Part shown: one piece after another, positions 36,890 to 45,203 of the stretch | How the letters are laid out: every line of letters begins with the position of its first letter | Position numbering within the stretch: the first letter of the stretch is position 1 | Origin: CAVWTN01 sp963757945 | GTDB taxonomy: Bacteria > Vulcanimicrobiota > Vulcanimicrobiia > Vulcanimicrobiales > Vulcanimicrobiaceae | Direction: 5' to 3' | NCBI GenBank assembly: GCA_963757945.1 | Contig: CAVWTN010000001.1 | Coordinates: 843,559 to 907,558 of the forward strand | Length of the DNA stretch: 64,000 nt | The notes under the pieces: model-generated | What the model was told of the DNA's origin: nothing | The model's database searches: none | Seen by the model: only the letters and a program-made list of their open reading frames with translations | Translations under genes and position numbers: made by a program

Positions 36890-37471
36890 ATGCTACGCCT
36901 CTACCTCATTCGGCACGGAGAGACCGAGTGGTCACTCTCGGGTCGGCACACGGGCCGCTCGGATATCCCGCTGACCGCGCACGGGGAGGACCAAGCGCGG
37001 GAATTGCGCCGGAGGCTCGAGCACGTTGAATTCTCGACGGTGCTGACCAGCCCGCTCCAGCGCGCACGCCGAACGTGCGAGTTGGCCGGGTTGGCGGCCG
37101 CCGCCGAAATCGATCCGGACCTCGCAGAATGGCACTACGGCGACTACGAGGGGCGCAGCACCGTCGACATTCGCAAAGAGCGACCCGGCTGGAACGTCTT
37201 TCGGGACGGTGTCCCCAACGGAGAAACGCCCTCGCAGGCCGGCGATCGGGCCGACCAGTTGATCGCGCACCTTCGCTCGTTGAGCGGCGACGTCGCCCTA
37301 TTCTCGCACGGCCAGTTCGGTTGCGTCTTGGCCGCACGTTGGATCGGCCTGCCCGTCATCGATGCGCAGCACTTCTCGTTCGGACCGGCGTGCTTGGGCA
37401 TTCTGGACCATAATCGGGATCATCCCGAAGTGCGCGTGATCGAACTCTGGAACGCCGCGCCGGCCTCGTAG
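36890..37471 (+). CDS. Histidine phosphatase (phosphoglycerate mutase-like)
   Basis: 193 residues. RHGETEW at the start carries the phospho-accepting histidine; LTSPLQRARRT and EWHYGDYEG follow, and the second catalytic histidine is in LFSHGQFG. Family members dephosphorylate sugar phosphates or act as phosphoglycerate mutases. It lies 12 bases after xfp and 4 bases before the HAD gene, so the three are one operon; a role in sugar-phosphate turnover around phosphoketolase is likely but the substrate is unknown. Confidence 0.9.
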   Translation: MLRLYLIRHGETEWSLSGRHTGRSDIPLTAHGEDQARELRRRLEHVEFSTVLTSPLQRARRTCELAGLAAAAEIDPDLAEWHYGDYEGRSTVDIRKERPGWNVFRDGVPNGETPSQAGDRADQLIAHLRSLSGDVALFSHGQFGCVLAARWIGLPVIDAQHFSFGPACLGILDHNRDHPEVRVIELWNAAPAS

Positions 37472-37475
37472 CATC

Positions 37476-38222
37476 ATGAAAACGCTGATCGTCTTCGACC
37501 TCGACGGCACGCTCGCGGAAAGCAAGTCGGCGATCGACAAGGAAATGGCAACGCTGCTCGCCGGTCTTCTTGACGTCGTAAAGATCGCGATCATCTCCGG
37601 GGGAGACTTGCCGCAATTTCAAAAGCAAGTGCTCGCTCATCTGCCGCAGGGCGCCCCTCTGGGCAACCTGTCGCTGCTTCCGACGTGCGGAACGAGGTTC
37701 TTCCAATATCGGGACGGCGGCTGGCACAAGCTCTACTCGGAAGATCTCACCGAAGCACAGGTGCGGAAGATCGTCGGTGCGCTCGAGGAGGCGGTGCGTG
37801 CAACCGGCCTTCAGGAAAAGAAAATCTGGGGCGAACTCATCGAGGACCGGGAGAGCCAGATCACTTACTCCGCGCTCGGTCAGCAAGCGCCGTTAAAAGA
37901 GAAGAAAAAGTGGGACCCCGATTTCGCGAAACGCAAGAAGATCAAAGCCATCCTCGACTGGTCGCTGCCGGATTTCTCCGTGCGCTTGGGCGGGTCGACG
38001 TCGATCGACGTCACGTTGCCCGGGATCGACAAAGCTTACGGCATCAGAAAGCTTCGCGACGTCCTGGGCGTTCCGATCGCGGAGATGATCTACGTGGGAG
38101 ACGCCCTCTTTCCGGGCGGCAACGACTACCCGGCGCGCGAGACCGGCGCGGTTTGCATCCAAGTAGCGAATCCCGACGAGACGAAACGCGTGATCGAGGC
38201 CATCACGGCATGCTCGAGCTGA
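37476..38222 (+). CDS. HAD-superfamily phosphatase, phosphomannomutase-like
   Basis: 248 residues. DLDGTLAES gives the nucleophile and acid Asp pair, ISGG the second motif, a Lys (KKIKAI) the third, and GDALFPGGND the metal-binding Asp motif. The cap and the GGSTSIDVT stretch resemble eukaryotic-type phosphomannomutase and other Cof-type (IIB) enzymes. It could be a sugar phosphatase or mutase. Located in the locus B operon only. Confidence 0.85.
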   Translation: MKTLIVFDLDGTLAESKSAIDKEMATLLAGLLDVVKIAIISGGDLPQFQKQVLAHLPQGAPLGNLSLLPTCGTRFFQYRDGGWHKLYSEDLTEAQVRKIVGALEEAVRATGLQEKKIWGELIEDRESQITYSALGQQAPLKEKKKWDPDFAKRKKIKAILDWSLPDFSVRLGGSTSIDVTLPGIDKAYGIRKLRDVLGVPIAEMIYVGDALFPGGNDYPARETGAVCIQVANPDETKRVIEAITACSS

Positions 38223-38436
38223 GAGGCGCAAACGATGGGCGCGCTTGTTACGCTCCGGCTCTCGCTAATCGCCGGTCTTGTGGCCGGGGCATCCCGGCCA
38301 GTCGGCGAAATGTCATCCGCTTAGGCAATCGGCCGCGGTTCAGCGTCTCAGCACAAGCAAGCGATGCTGGGGCGAGGAATACGCTTGCGGAGTATTGCCC
38401 GCACTTCTTCCCTCGCTAACGCAAGAAAGCGACGAG

Positions 38437-39318
38437 ATGCCGAAAATCGACCACGCAGATCTGCTGGCAAAACCGGGTCACGACATCCACCTGGCAGATT
38501 TCGATCCAGCCTTCACCTCCGGCTTCAAAGACAAGGAGCACGCGGAAGAAAAGCTTCGAGACGATCTCGAGCACTTATCGGCGCTTCAAGATGTCTTTTA
38601 CGCCGATCAACGGTATGCGCTTCTCATCGTCTTCCAGGGCATGGATGCAGCAGGCAAAGACGGCGCGATCCGGCACGTGATGTCGGGAGTCAGTCCGCAG
38701 GGCGTCGACGTCTACCCTTTCAAGCAGCCTTCCGAGCGAGAACTGTCGCACGATTACCTTTGGCGCTGTGCCAAAGTTCTGCCCGAGCGGGGACGGATCG
38801 CCATCTTCAATCGCTCGTACTACGAAGAGCTGACCGTCGTTCGGGTTCACGAAACCGCACTCGAGAGCGAGCGGCTGCCGCCGGAACCTTCCGGGAGCCG
38901 GCTATGGCAAGAGCGCTTCGACGACATCGTCTCGTTCGAGCGTCACCTGGTGCGCAACGGCACTCTGATCCTGAAATTCTTTCTGCACCTCTCGAAGGAC
39001 GAGCAGCGGAAACGCTTGCTCGAGCGCATCGACACGCCCGAGAAGAATTGGAAGATTTCGCCCGCAGACGTGCACGAGCGCGCGTTTTGGGAGAGCTACC
39101 GGCACGCCTACGATGCCCTGCTAACGCACACGAGCACCGAGCACGCGCCGTGGTATGTCATTCCCGCGGACCGTAAATGGTTTACGCGCGCGGCCGTCGC
39201 CGACGTCATCGTCGCGCGGCTGAAGGCGCTGGGGCTCGCATATCCAAGCGTCACCGACGAGCAACGAGCGCAGCTCGAGGCGGACCGCGCGAAACTCGCC
39301 GACGAAACGAAGGGCTGA
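38437..39318 (+). CDS. ppk2: Polyphosphate kinase 2 (PPK2)
   Basis: 293 residues from ATG at 38437; the frame is open further up but without protein character. PPK2 transfers phosphate between polyphosphate and nucleotides, mainly making NTPs or NDPs from polyP. Walker A-like GMDAAGKDG, PQGVDVYPFKQPS, the lid YLWR, Walker B-like ERGRIAIFNRSYYEE and the C-terminal WYVIPADRKW are all present. It fits an energy-stress module: polyP-driven nucleotide phosphorylation next to an ATP-burning pump. A ruined copy lies at 6491-6700. Confidence 0.93.
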   Translation: MPKIDHADLLAKPGHDIHLADFDPAFTSGFKDKEHAEEKLRDDLEHLSALQDVFYADQRYALLIVFQGMDAAGKDGAIRHVMSGVSPQGVDVYPFKQPSERELSHDYLWRCAKVLPERGRIAIFNRSYYEELTVVRVHETALESERLPPEPSGSRLWQERFDDIVSFERHLVRNGTLILKFFLHLSKDEQRKRLLERIDTPEKNWKISPADVHERAFWESYRHAYDALLTHTSTEHAPWYVIPADRKWFTRAAVADVIVARLKALGLAYPSVTDEQRAQLEADRAKLADETKG

Positions 39319-39404
39319 CAATTGTGGCCGGCCGGGGCCGAGCCAACTGCTGGACGGTCTGCTCTTGGCGTGGTGTGCCCGGGCTGTCCTGGGAATGAGC
39401 TGAT

Positions 39405-39617
39405 ATGGACAACTATAAGAACAGCCTCCCCGGCGAAGTCGACGACCATCCTGACTCGGGCATGGTCCATCAATTGCGCACGCAGGCCGATAACGAGCGC
39501 CCGCTGACTCGACATGAAGCCGATGTCGCCGGGATTACCGATACCCCGGAGACCGAGTACGGCGAGGGTTCGCTCAACCCGAATGCCGAGGACCAGCGCG
39601 ATGCCCATAAGGCATGA
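39405..39617 (+). CDS. Conserved 70-residue hydrophilic protein, copy B
   Basis: 70 residues starting MDNYKNSLPGE, differing from the copy at 6075 by a handful of residues. The sequence between PPK2 and this gene is also kept in the decayed unit at 6675-6762. Charged and Pro/Gly-rich with no hydrophobic segment; unknown function. Preserved length in two loci of different age supports it as a real gene. Confidence 0.75.
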   Translation: MDNYKNSLPGEVDDHPDSGMVHQLRTQADNERPLTRHEADVAGITDTPETEYGEGSLNPNAEDQRDAHKA

Positions 39618-39775
39618 GGCTAGAAGTTGAGGTTCAAGGTTCCGAACGCGTGACGCTGGACGTCCGGGGCGCGCTGAGGAGAGCGGGCGAGGTTCTGCCC
39701 CGATGGCGATAACGTCGACCGATCCTTCCAGCGGTAGCCCGCTCGCGCGTCGACATCGCGTCTTCGAGCGCACGG

Positions 39776-40855
39776 GTGCCGCGCGTTCGGCGCTTTTCGC
39801 TTCGGCAGCGCTCATCGAAGCGCTCCTTGGGCGTAGCGCTTCGAAATGCGCAGCTCGAGCTGCCGCCGGAAACGGCAGGAGCGGGCTTCACCGAGGCGCA
39901 GGCTAGAGGCATGGCGGTGGATCGGCACGCTCTCTTGGCCGAAATGGCGGGCGAGGTCAAGCTAGGGGGAACGTTCCTAGCATTGGCTGCGTCTTCGAGC
40001 GCGATCGCCACGTTCGGCTTGCTCGCGAATAGCGTCGCGGTCATTATCGGCGCGATGCTCATCGCTCCGTTGATGACGCCGACCGTCGCGGCGGCGCTCG
40101 CTATCATCGGCGGCGACTTCAAGCTATTTCGCTCCGCGTTGTTCGAAGTCGCCGTCGCGTCGGTTCTCGCGATCGCCTTCTCGGCGCTCATCGCGGCGGC
40201 CGTACACCTGCCGGTTCCTGGATCTGAGATTTTGGCGCGGGGCCAGCCGAATCTCTTGGACCTGGGGGTCGCGCTTGCCGCCGGCGCGATCGCGGGGTTC
40301 GCGAGAATCCGCAAGAACATCGCGACCACCGTGGCCGGCGCGGCGATCGCAGTCGCATTAATGCCGCCCCTGTGCGTCGCCGGCATCGGGATTTCCCTGC
40401 GGAACGGCGAGTTGGCCTACGGCGCGCTCCTGCTCTTCGTGACGAACTTTGTCGGCATCGTCGTCGCCTGCGCGCTCGTTTTCGCAGCAAGCGGCCTTGC
40501 ATCTCGTTACGCACGCGGAGGCATCTTCGGCACGCTAGCCTTGCTCGCCCTAATCGCGATCCCGTTGGCACTTGCCACAGCGAGGCTCGAGGAGCAACAA
40601 CGTCTCGAGGCAACCCTGCGAGCCGGGCTCCTCAACGACACCCAGACCTTCAAGCGGGTACAACTCGTCAGCACGACGATCGATTGGCTGCAGAGTCCGG
40701 TCCGCGTCGAGCTCGTCGTGCGCGCGCAGGAGCCGATCACGCCGACCCAGGTCGGCTTTCTGCAATCGTTCGCGGAGCAACGCATTCGACGAAAGCTCCA
40801 ACTCGTGGTGGACGTCTCGCCCATCAGCACGGTTCGAGCCCCTGCTGCGCCGTGA
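39776..40855 (+). CDS. DUF389 membrane protein
   Basis: 359 residues from GTG at 39776; ATG at 39911 is a shorter alternative, but the stretch between (ELPPETAGAG) is conserved in the remnant at 6424-6470, which favours the longer form. Membrane helices cover residues about 60-290, with AVIIGAMLIAPLMTP, the conserved DUF389 motif, and PPLCVAGIG. A soluble C-terminal domain of about 90 residues follows. Function unknown; relatives are thought to be transport-related. Confidence 0.85.
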   Translation: MPRVRRFSLRQRSSKRSLGVALRNAQLELPPETAGAGFTEAQARGMAVDRHALLAEMAGEVKLGGTFLALAASSSAIATFGLLANSVAVIIGAMLIAPLMTPTVAAALAIIGGDFKLFRSALFEVAVASVLAIAFSALIAAAVHLPVPGSEILARGQPNLLDLGVALAAGAIAGFARIRKNIATTVAGAAIAVALMPPLCVAGIGISLRNGELAYGALLLFVTNFVGIVVACALVFAASGLASRYARGGIFGTLALLALIAIPLALATARLEEQQRLEATLRAGLLNDTQTFKRVQLVSTTIDWLQSPVRVELVVRAQEPITPTQVGFLQSFAEQRIRRKLQLVVDVSPISTVRAPAAP

Positions 40856-40918
40856 GGAAGTGCCTTCGGTGCCGTCGCGTACGCTGCGCCTCTGCGACCC
40901 TTCGTACGTGATCCCACG

Positions 40919-42121
40919 ATGAACCCTAGCGACCTCGTCCTCGGCGTCGAGGCGTTCGTCGCGTTGATCGCGGCTGCGCTCCTGCTCTCTATGCTCGCCG
41001 AGCGCGCGGGCGTTCCGGCTGCCGTGTTGCTCGTCGGCGCCGGCATTATCGGCGGCAGCATCTGGCATATCCGGCCGCCGTTTGACTTCAGTGGTGCGAT
41101 CCTCTTCATCTTCTTGCCTCCGTTGATCTTCGAGGCGGCCTGGAACGTGCATCTGGCCGAACTGCGCCACACCTGGAAGCAGACGACTCTGCTCGCGCTG
41201 CCCGGCACCGTTGTGGTCGCGTTTGCGATCGCCGGCGCAATCACGGCGCTCGGGGCTCTGCCGTTCGGCGCGGCGCTCCTTTTTGGCGCCATGGTTGCGG
41301 CGACGGACCCGGTCGCGGTGATCGCAGTCTTTCGCAAGTTCCCGGTCCCCGATCGCGTGAAGACGATCGTCGAAGCGGAGTCCATCTCCAACGACGGTGT
41401 CGCCGTCGTGCTCTACGCGACCGCCTTGACGATCGCAACGGGTGGGAGCGTGAATTGGCTCACGTCCGCCGGGCACGGCGCGATCGAAGTGGCGGGTGGC
41501 GTCGCAATCGGCTGCAGTCTCGCCTATGCGGCATGGTGGCTCCTTCAAGCGACGTCGTCCTCGGAGTACGAAGTGACGACGACCGTTGCGCTCGCATACA
41601 TCGCCTATCTAGCAGCCGCTCGCCTGGATCTTTCGGGGATTTTCGCCTGCGCTGCAGCGGGTGTCGTGTTGCGCGCGCTGCAGCGCCGAAGCGCTCACGC
41701 GATCGAGAACCTGGACGACGCCGACCGATTCTGGAATACGACCGCGTATATCGCCAACGCGGTCGTGTTCATCTCGACCGGGCTCGTGATCGACTTCCCG
41801 CGCATCACTCACGAGCCGGCGCTCATCGCCGTCGCAATCGCGGTCGTACTCGTCTCGCGCGCGGTGCTCGTCAGCCTCGTCCTGCGGGATGCCCGTTCCC
41901 GCGTGACCGCATTCCTCGCGGGGATGCGAGGCGCGCTGCCCCTCGCGCTAGCGCTTGCTCTTCCCGCCGAGCTCCCGCACCGCGCGGAGATCATCGACGC
42001 AGTTTTCGCGACCGTGTTCGTCACGCTGGTATTGCAGGGACTGCCGCTCGAGCCTGTCGTACGACGACTCTATCCGTCGGATCGAACGAAGGCCGTAGCG
42101 GCGGCTGCGAACACGCCGTAG
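40919..42121 (+). CDS. Na+/H+ antiporter, CPA1 type
   Basis: 400 residues with about 12 membrane helices. CPA1 hallmarks: IFLPPLIFEAAW, ATDPVAVIAVFR (ion-binding Asp) and EAESISNDGVAVVLY. It exchanges Na+ (or K+) for H+ across the inner membrane. The C-terminus is short, without a large cytoplasmic regulatory domain. Placed after DUF389 in the same direction, with the proton pump upstream: the pump could supply the gradient this antiporter uses. Confidence 0.93.
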   Translation: MNPSDLVLGVEAFVALIAAALLLSMLAERAGVPAAVLLVGAGIIGGSIWHIRPPFDFSGAILFIFLPPLIFEAAWNVHLAELRHTWKQTTLLALPGTVVVAFAIAGAITALGALPFGAALLFGAMVAATDPVAVIAVFRKFPVPDRVKTIVEAESISNDGVAVVLYATALTIATGGSVNWLTSAGHGAIEVAGGVAIGCSLAYAAWWLLQATSSSEYEVTTTVALAYIAYLAAARLDLSGIFACAAAGVVLRALQRRSAHAIENLDDADRFWNTTAYIANAVVFISTGLVIDFPRITHEPALIAVAIAVVLVSRAVLVSLVLRDARSRVTAFLAGMRGALPLALALALPAELPHRAEIIDAVFATVFVTLVLQGLPLEPVVRRLYPSDRTKAVAAAANTP

Positions 42122-42232
42122 GTCCCGCTCGCTGCCGCCGCGATATCGTGCAATGCATGGAAGGCCCGACTCGGCAGCGTACGACGCCGGAGCCGCGCAC
42201 CAAACCGATCGCAATCAGAAAGGCGCCGGACC

Positions 42233-42604
42233 GTGATCAAACTGTTGAGTGGATTCAGCGAGAACGTCGTCGCAATCGCATGCGAGGGTCGCGTGACCCG
42301 CAAGGACTATGACGACGTGCTGGTGCCTGCAGTGATTGCGGCGCTGAAAGGGCACGAGAAAGTACGGCTGTACTACGAGACCACTCCGCAGTTCGCGGCC
42401 ATCGAGGCGGGAGCGATGTGGGAAGATTTCCGCATCGGTATGGAGCATCTTACGCGCTGGGAGCGCATCGCCGTCGTCACCGACGTCGAGTGGATCAGAT
42501 ACGCCGTCTACGCTTTCGGCTTCTTGTTCCCCGGCATCGTGCGCGTCTTCAGCTACGGCGAAGCGAGCATCGCGCGCGCATGGATCGTCGCGGCAAAGGC
42601 GTAG
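42233..42604 (+). CDS. SpoIIAA-like (STAS-fold) protein, copy B
   Basis: 123 residues from GTG at 42233. GRVTRKDYDDVLVP, KVRLYYET and RWERIAVVTD match the paralogue at 10354-10719. The two occupy matching ends of locus A and locus B, though in opposite orientations relative to the other genes. Small stress-associated protein; biochemical role not known. Confidence 0.8.
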   Translation: MIKLLSGFSENVVAIACEGRVTRKDYDDVLVPAVIAALKGHEKVRLYYETTPQFAAIEAGAMWEDFRIGMEHLTRWERIAVVTDVEWIRYAVYAFGFLFPGIVRVFSYGEASIARAWIVAAKA

Positions 42605-42857
42605 CTGCTCCGCCCGTTTACTTCGAGCGAGGTCGCCATACTAACGTTTGCCCTCGACGCCGCCTCTGAACGCCTCTCTGGTCTACGCCTGCAACCGCTG
42701 CCGCGGATTGCCGCGAAGTCCCGCCAAGCACCCGTTGGGCTCCGCCTCGGAGCTGTCCAACGAGGCCTTACGTGTTAGTAACGTAGGCGTACGCGATCTC
42801 TTGTTGTATGCCATGACGCAGGAGAGAAGCGGCATCGCTGCCGCTACCCTGCGAAAG
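42605..42857. other. No gene seen
   Basis: Short frames only. No similarity to the corresponding place in locus A. Confidence 0.35.
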
Positions 42858-42879
42858 GCGGGTTGACCCGCGACTTTTT
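42858..42879 (+). terminator. Rho-independent terminator
   Basis: GCGGG, loop TTGA, CCCGC, then GACTTTTT. Placed after the last plus-strand gene of locus B, and 28 bases beyond the 3' end of the convergent Uma2 gene. Confidence 0.6.
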
Positions 42880-42907
42880 GACGCTCTCCTACGAGAACGA
42901 GCCGTGC

Positions 42908-43423
42908 TTAGAAGAGGGCAGATACGGGAATCGCGACGCCGAGAACCTCGAAGCTTTCGCCTTCGTGATAGTCGCGGCGCTCGGGGCCATACGATTCGAC
43001 TTTGCGCTCTGGAATGTTGACGATCCAGGCCGGGATTCCAGCTGCGATGTAGAGAGGAATCTTCACGTTGCGGTCGTCGAGGTAAGTGGTATCAGCAACT
43101 TCGATCGCGGCGAGCGTGTCGATCGCTTCGGTTGTCGTTTCGTAGCGTTTGTTGCGAACGACGGCGACGTCGACTTCGGGGGCGTGGGGGCCCTTCCAGC
43201 CTGCGACGGCGATCGGGTCCTGGACCTGGATGGCGTAGATATTCCAGTCAAGGGCGCGAGCAAGATACTCGATCAGCACCCGAACCGCGTTGACGTGGGG
43301 CGGATTGCGCGGGGACACTTCGTAGATGACTCCATCGACGAGTTCGGTTTGGCCCGGGACTCCCGAAGCCATGTATTCCTCAACACTGAAGCGGTGTGGC
43401 CGAGAAGCGGTAAGGGCGAGCAT
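42908..43423 (-). CDS. Uma2-family (DUF820) nuclease-like protein
   Basis: 171 residues from ATG at 43423, with AGGAGG 5 bases upstream. Uma2 pattern: RFSVEEYMAS, ELVDGVIYEVSP, HAPEVDVAVV (Asp) and AIEVADTTYLDD (E-V-x), then KIPLYIAAGIPAWIVN. The PD-(D/E)XK fold is expected, but a biological role is not established. Last intact gene before the right border of the tRNA-Phe island, transcribed against the module. Confidence 0.85.
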   Translation of the reverse strand: MLALTASRPHRFSVEEYMASGVPGQTELVDGVIYEVSPRNPPHVNAVRVLIEYLARALDWNIYAIQVQDPIAVAGWKGPHAPEVDVAVVRNKRYETTTEAIDTLAAIEVADTTYLDDRNVKIPLYIAAGIPAWIVNIPERKVESYGPERRDYHEGESFEVLGVAIPVSALF

Positions 43424-43535
43424 CTTGCCTCCTATTTTCGGTCCGACCAAACTCGCACCTTTGGTGGCTCCATCGTATAGACCGCTAGACCGCGGCCAGT
43501 CAGAAACGTCGAGAGCCCCGAATTCCCCGCGTGAC

Positions 43536-43737
43536 GTCCACGACCTACGCGGGCCATCTTGCTCGGCGACGAGCACTTCAAGGCGCTCCAGCAGCGCCTC
43601 GGCCATTCGTCCTCGAGCACTAATGCCGACATCTGCCTCACGCTGCCGGTCGCCGCGCAAAGCCGCTCGCGGACCGGCTCGACGCCTTCTTCGGCCGTCA
43701 CGAGCCAGCCTCGAATGAGGGTACGAATGAGCGAATG
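43536..43737 (+). pseudogene. Fossil tyrosine-integrase C-terminus
   Basis: Three frames give, in order, VHDLR; then AILLGDEHFKALQQRLGHSS with TNADIC; then DRLDAFFGRHEPASNEG. This is the C-terminal box II of a phage-type tyrosine recombinase (HDLRHTHAT..L.RLGHSS..T...Y). There are at least two frameshifts, and the catalytic Tyr position reads Cys (ADIC for an expected IY). It ends 72 bases before the 54-bp tRNA-Phe repeat, the normal place for the integrase of the island. It cannot mediate excision. Confidence 0.65.
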
Positions 43738-43744
43738 AGGGTAT
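43717..43744 (+). repeat. GAGGGTAC / GAGGGTAT motifs, left of the att core
   Basis: GAGGGTAC at 43717-43724 and GAGGGTAT at 43737-43744, period 20 bp. They lie on the opposite side of the tRNA-Phe repeat from the pair at 43948. Motifs on both sides of the core would match the two arms of an attP-like site. The first overlaps the fossil integrase end. Confidence 0.4.
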
Positions 43745-43773
43745 TTGCGTCCAAAAACGTTGCATCGGCCAAG

Positions 43774-43812
43774 CAGAAAAAAAACGCCCAATCCCTTACG
43801 GGACGGGCGTTT
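43774..43812 (-). terminator. Terminator downstream of the tRNA-Phe 3' half
   Basis: On the minus strand AAACGCCC, loop with GTCCCGTAAGGGAT, GGGCGTTT, then a run of T ending TTTTTTCTGC. It sits right after the tRNA acceptor end, as a tRNA terminator would. The left repeat at 30795 has a similar but weaker hairpin. Confidence 0.7.
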
Positions 43813-43862
43813 GCGGAATGTGCCGAGAGCCAGAATCGAACTGGCGACACCAGGTTTTTCAG
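43809..43862 (-). repeat. 54-bp direct repeat, 3' half of tRNA-Phe (att site, right)
   Basis: Identical to 30795-30848. Here the anticodon stem is complete (CAGGT, loop CTGAAAA, ACCTG), yet the D-arm and 5' acceptor strand are absent: upstream the sequence is GTGATTATA instead of a D-arm. So this is again a 3' half, not a working tRNA. It is the junction between the locus B island and the conjugative element; the intact tRNA-Phe should lie at the far right end of the latter. Confidence 0.8.
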
Positions 43863-43947
43863 ACCTGTATAATCACGCACAGGTTGCTGTTTATCTCTTG
43901 ATTTCACGTTTTCATTTGTCTCATTGGTGCCGAGTTTCGCATCTATT

Positions 43948-43967
43948 GAGGGTACGTATGAGGGTAC
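43948..43967 (+). repeat. Paired GAGGGTAC motifs, candidate integrase arm sites
   Basis: GAGGGTAC at 43948-43955 and 43960-43967, 12-bp period, starting 86 bp after the end of the 54-bp repeat, exactly as at 30934. The shared geometry suggests that the two islands use related integrases. Confidence 0.5.
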
Positions 43968-44216
43968 GGGCGACGCCGCTGGGATCGAGGCCCGGTATCG
44001 CGCGCACCTTCGGGGATGCATCGCTCATGCCCGTTTCGGTTCCACGCTCGTCGTCCGCGGCATTGACAACATGAACTTCCCAACGAGCCCTACGAGCGGC
44101 CTGGCGAGAGACGGGGCGTCCGTTGACTATCCAACAAGCTCTTTTCTCCCTCATCCTACGGGTAGGTATACTCGTCACACCTATCCTCTGATTCGGTGAC
44201 CGTGAGCAGTTAGCGA
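43968..44216. other. No gene seen at the left end of the conjugative element
   Basis: No protein-like frame. Follows the arm-like motifs; probably part of the non-coding end of the element. Confidence 0.35.
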
Positions 44217-45203
44217 TCACTCGCGCCGGAACAGGTCGTCTATGACGAGCCCTGTCGCGACATCGATGTAGTACACGCGGACGGCTCCCGCTTCAAGGAA
44301 GCGTGCGCCGTTCGGCGTAACGACGTAGGCCCCCTCATAGACATCGAACAAGCGGAAGCGCAACCGCAATGCCTCTCCTTCAAGTTCGAGGACAATCGCA
44401 TGCGCAGACGCCGGAAGTTCCGCGTCGAACCGGCTCTGCTGCTGCCAGCCAATCGGCCACGTGTAACCGTTCGTGATGACGTCCTCGCCTGCCTCAGCGC
44501 CTTCAAGAGCGCCGAAGCCTTCTATGATGAGATTCCTAAACGCCTCAGCGCCCTCGTCCGCGAGGTAACGGTCGCCGAGTGCATAGACGGCGAACTCGTA
44601 GGCGATCTTCGCCCCGGCGATGGCTAGCCTCGCGAGATCGATCTCCATCGAGAATTGGAACTTGCGAGGACCCGCTGCGGCGGACGCAGACCGCAGACGC
44701 TCAACGACCTGCTCGAGTGTCGGCTCGGGCAGGCCTTCTCGCGCCGCAACTCGTTGGGCTACCCGCTGCACCTCCTTTGGGTCTCCGGAACCCGGTCTTA
44801 GGGTCACCCGCCTGCGCCCATCGGCGTCAACTTCTACCACAGGTTCGCGCCCATGCTGAATGAATCTCGTCTTGCCGCGAAGGTCGGAGTGCAGCACCCC
44901 CGGGAACTCGTCGTCGACGAGCACCTCGCCATAGACGATCTTCTGCGCCTCGCGCCATCTCGGCGTACGAAACAAGAGCCGTCGATTCGGCATAAGGTAG
45001 CTCGTGCTTAGGTATGCGTCGAGAGTTGCACAGGAACCGTTGTTGCAGTCGTGGCAGACGCGATCGGTCGTGAGACGGCCGCCGAGCACGTGCGGGATGA
45101 TATGCTCGAGGCTTCTCGGCGCGGTGTGCCGGCCAACGATGCAGGCGACCGGCGCGCCAGCCTTCCCCTCGGTGATCGCTCTGGTCCGATGAGCGCGACT
45201 CAT
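44217..45203 (-). CDS. HNH endonuclease-domain protein
   Basis: 328 residues. The N-terminal HNH fold reads SLEHIIPHVLGG (catalytic His), RVCHDCNN with a zinc-binding Cys pair and an Asn-His context. The remaining 240 residues (KFQFSMEIDLARLAIAG, YVVTPNGARF) are of unknown role. HNH proteins of this layout are common in mobile elements and defence genes. A start downstream of the first codons is possible. First gene inside the conjugative element, transcribed towards the att site. Confidence 0.75.
   Translation of the reverse strand: MSRAHRTRAITEGKAGAPVACIVGRHTAPRSLEHIIPHVLGGRLTTDRVCHDCNNGSCATLDAYLSTSYLMPNRRLLFRTPRWREAQKIVYGEVLVDDEFPGVLHSDLRGKTRFIQHGREPVVEVDADGRRRVTLRPGSGDPKEVQRVAQRVAAREGLPEPTLEQVVERLRSASAAAGPRKFQFSMEIDLARLAIAGAKIAYEFAVYALGDRYLADEGAEAFRNLIIEGFGALEGAEAGEDVITNGYTWPIGWQQQSRFDAELPASAHAIVLELEGEALRLRFRLFDVYEGAYVVTPNGARFLEAGAVRVYYIDVATGLVIDDLFRRE

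Noticed and set aside
43809..43890. Complete tRNA-Phe gene
   Set aside because: The anticodon stem, T-arm and acceptor 3' strand are present, but there is no D-arm or 5' acceptor strand. Only the 3' half is there.
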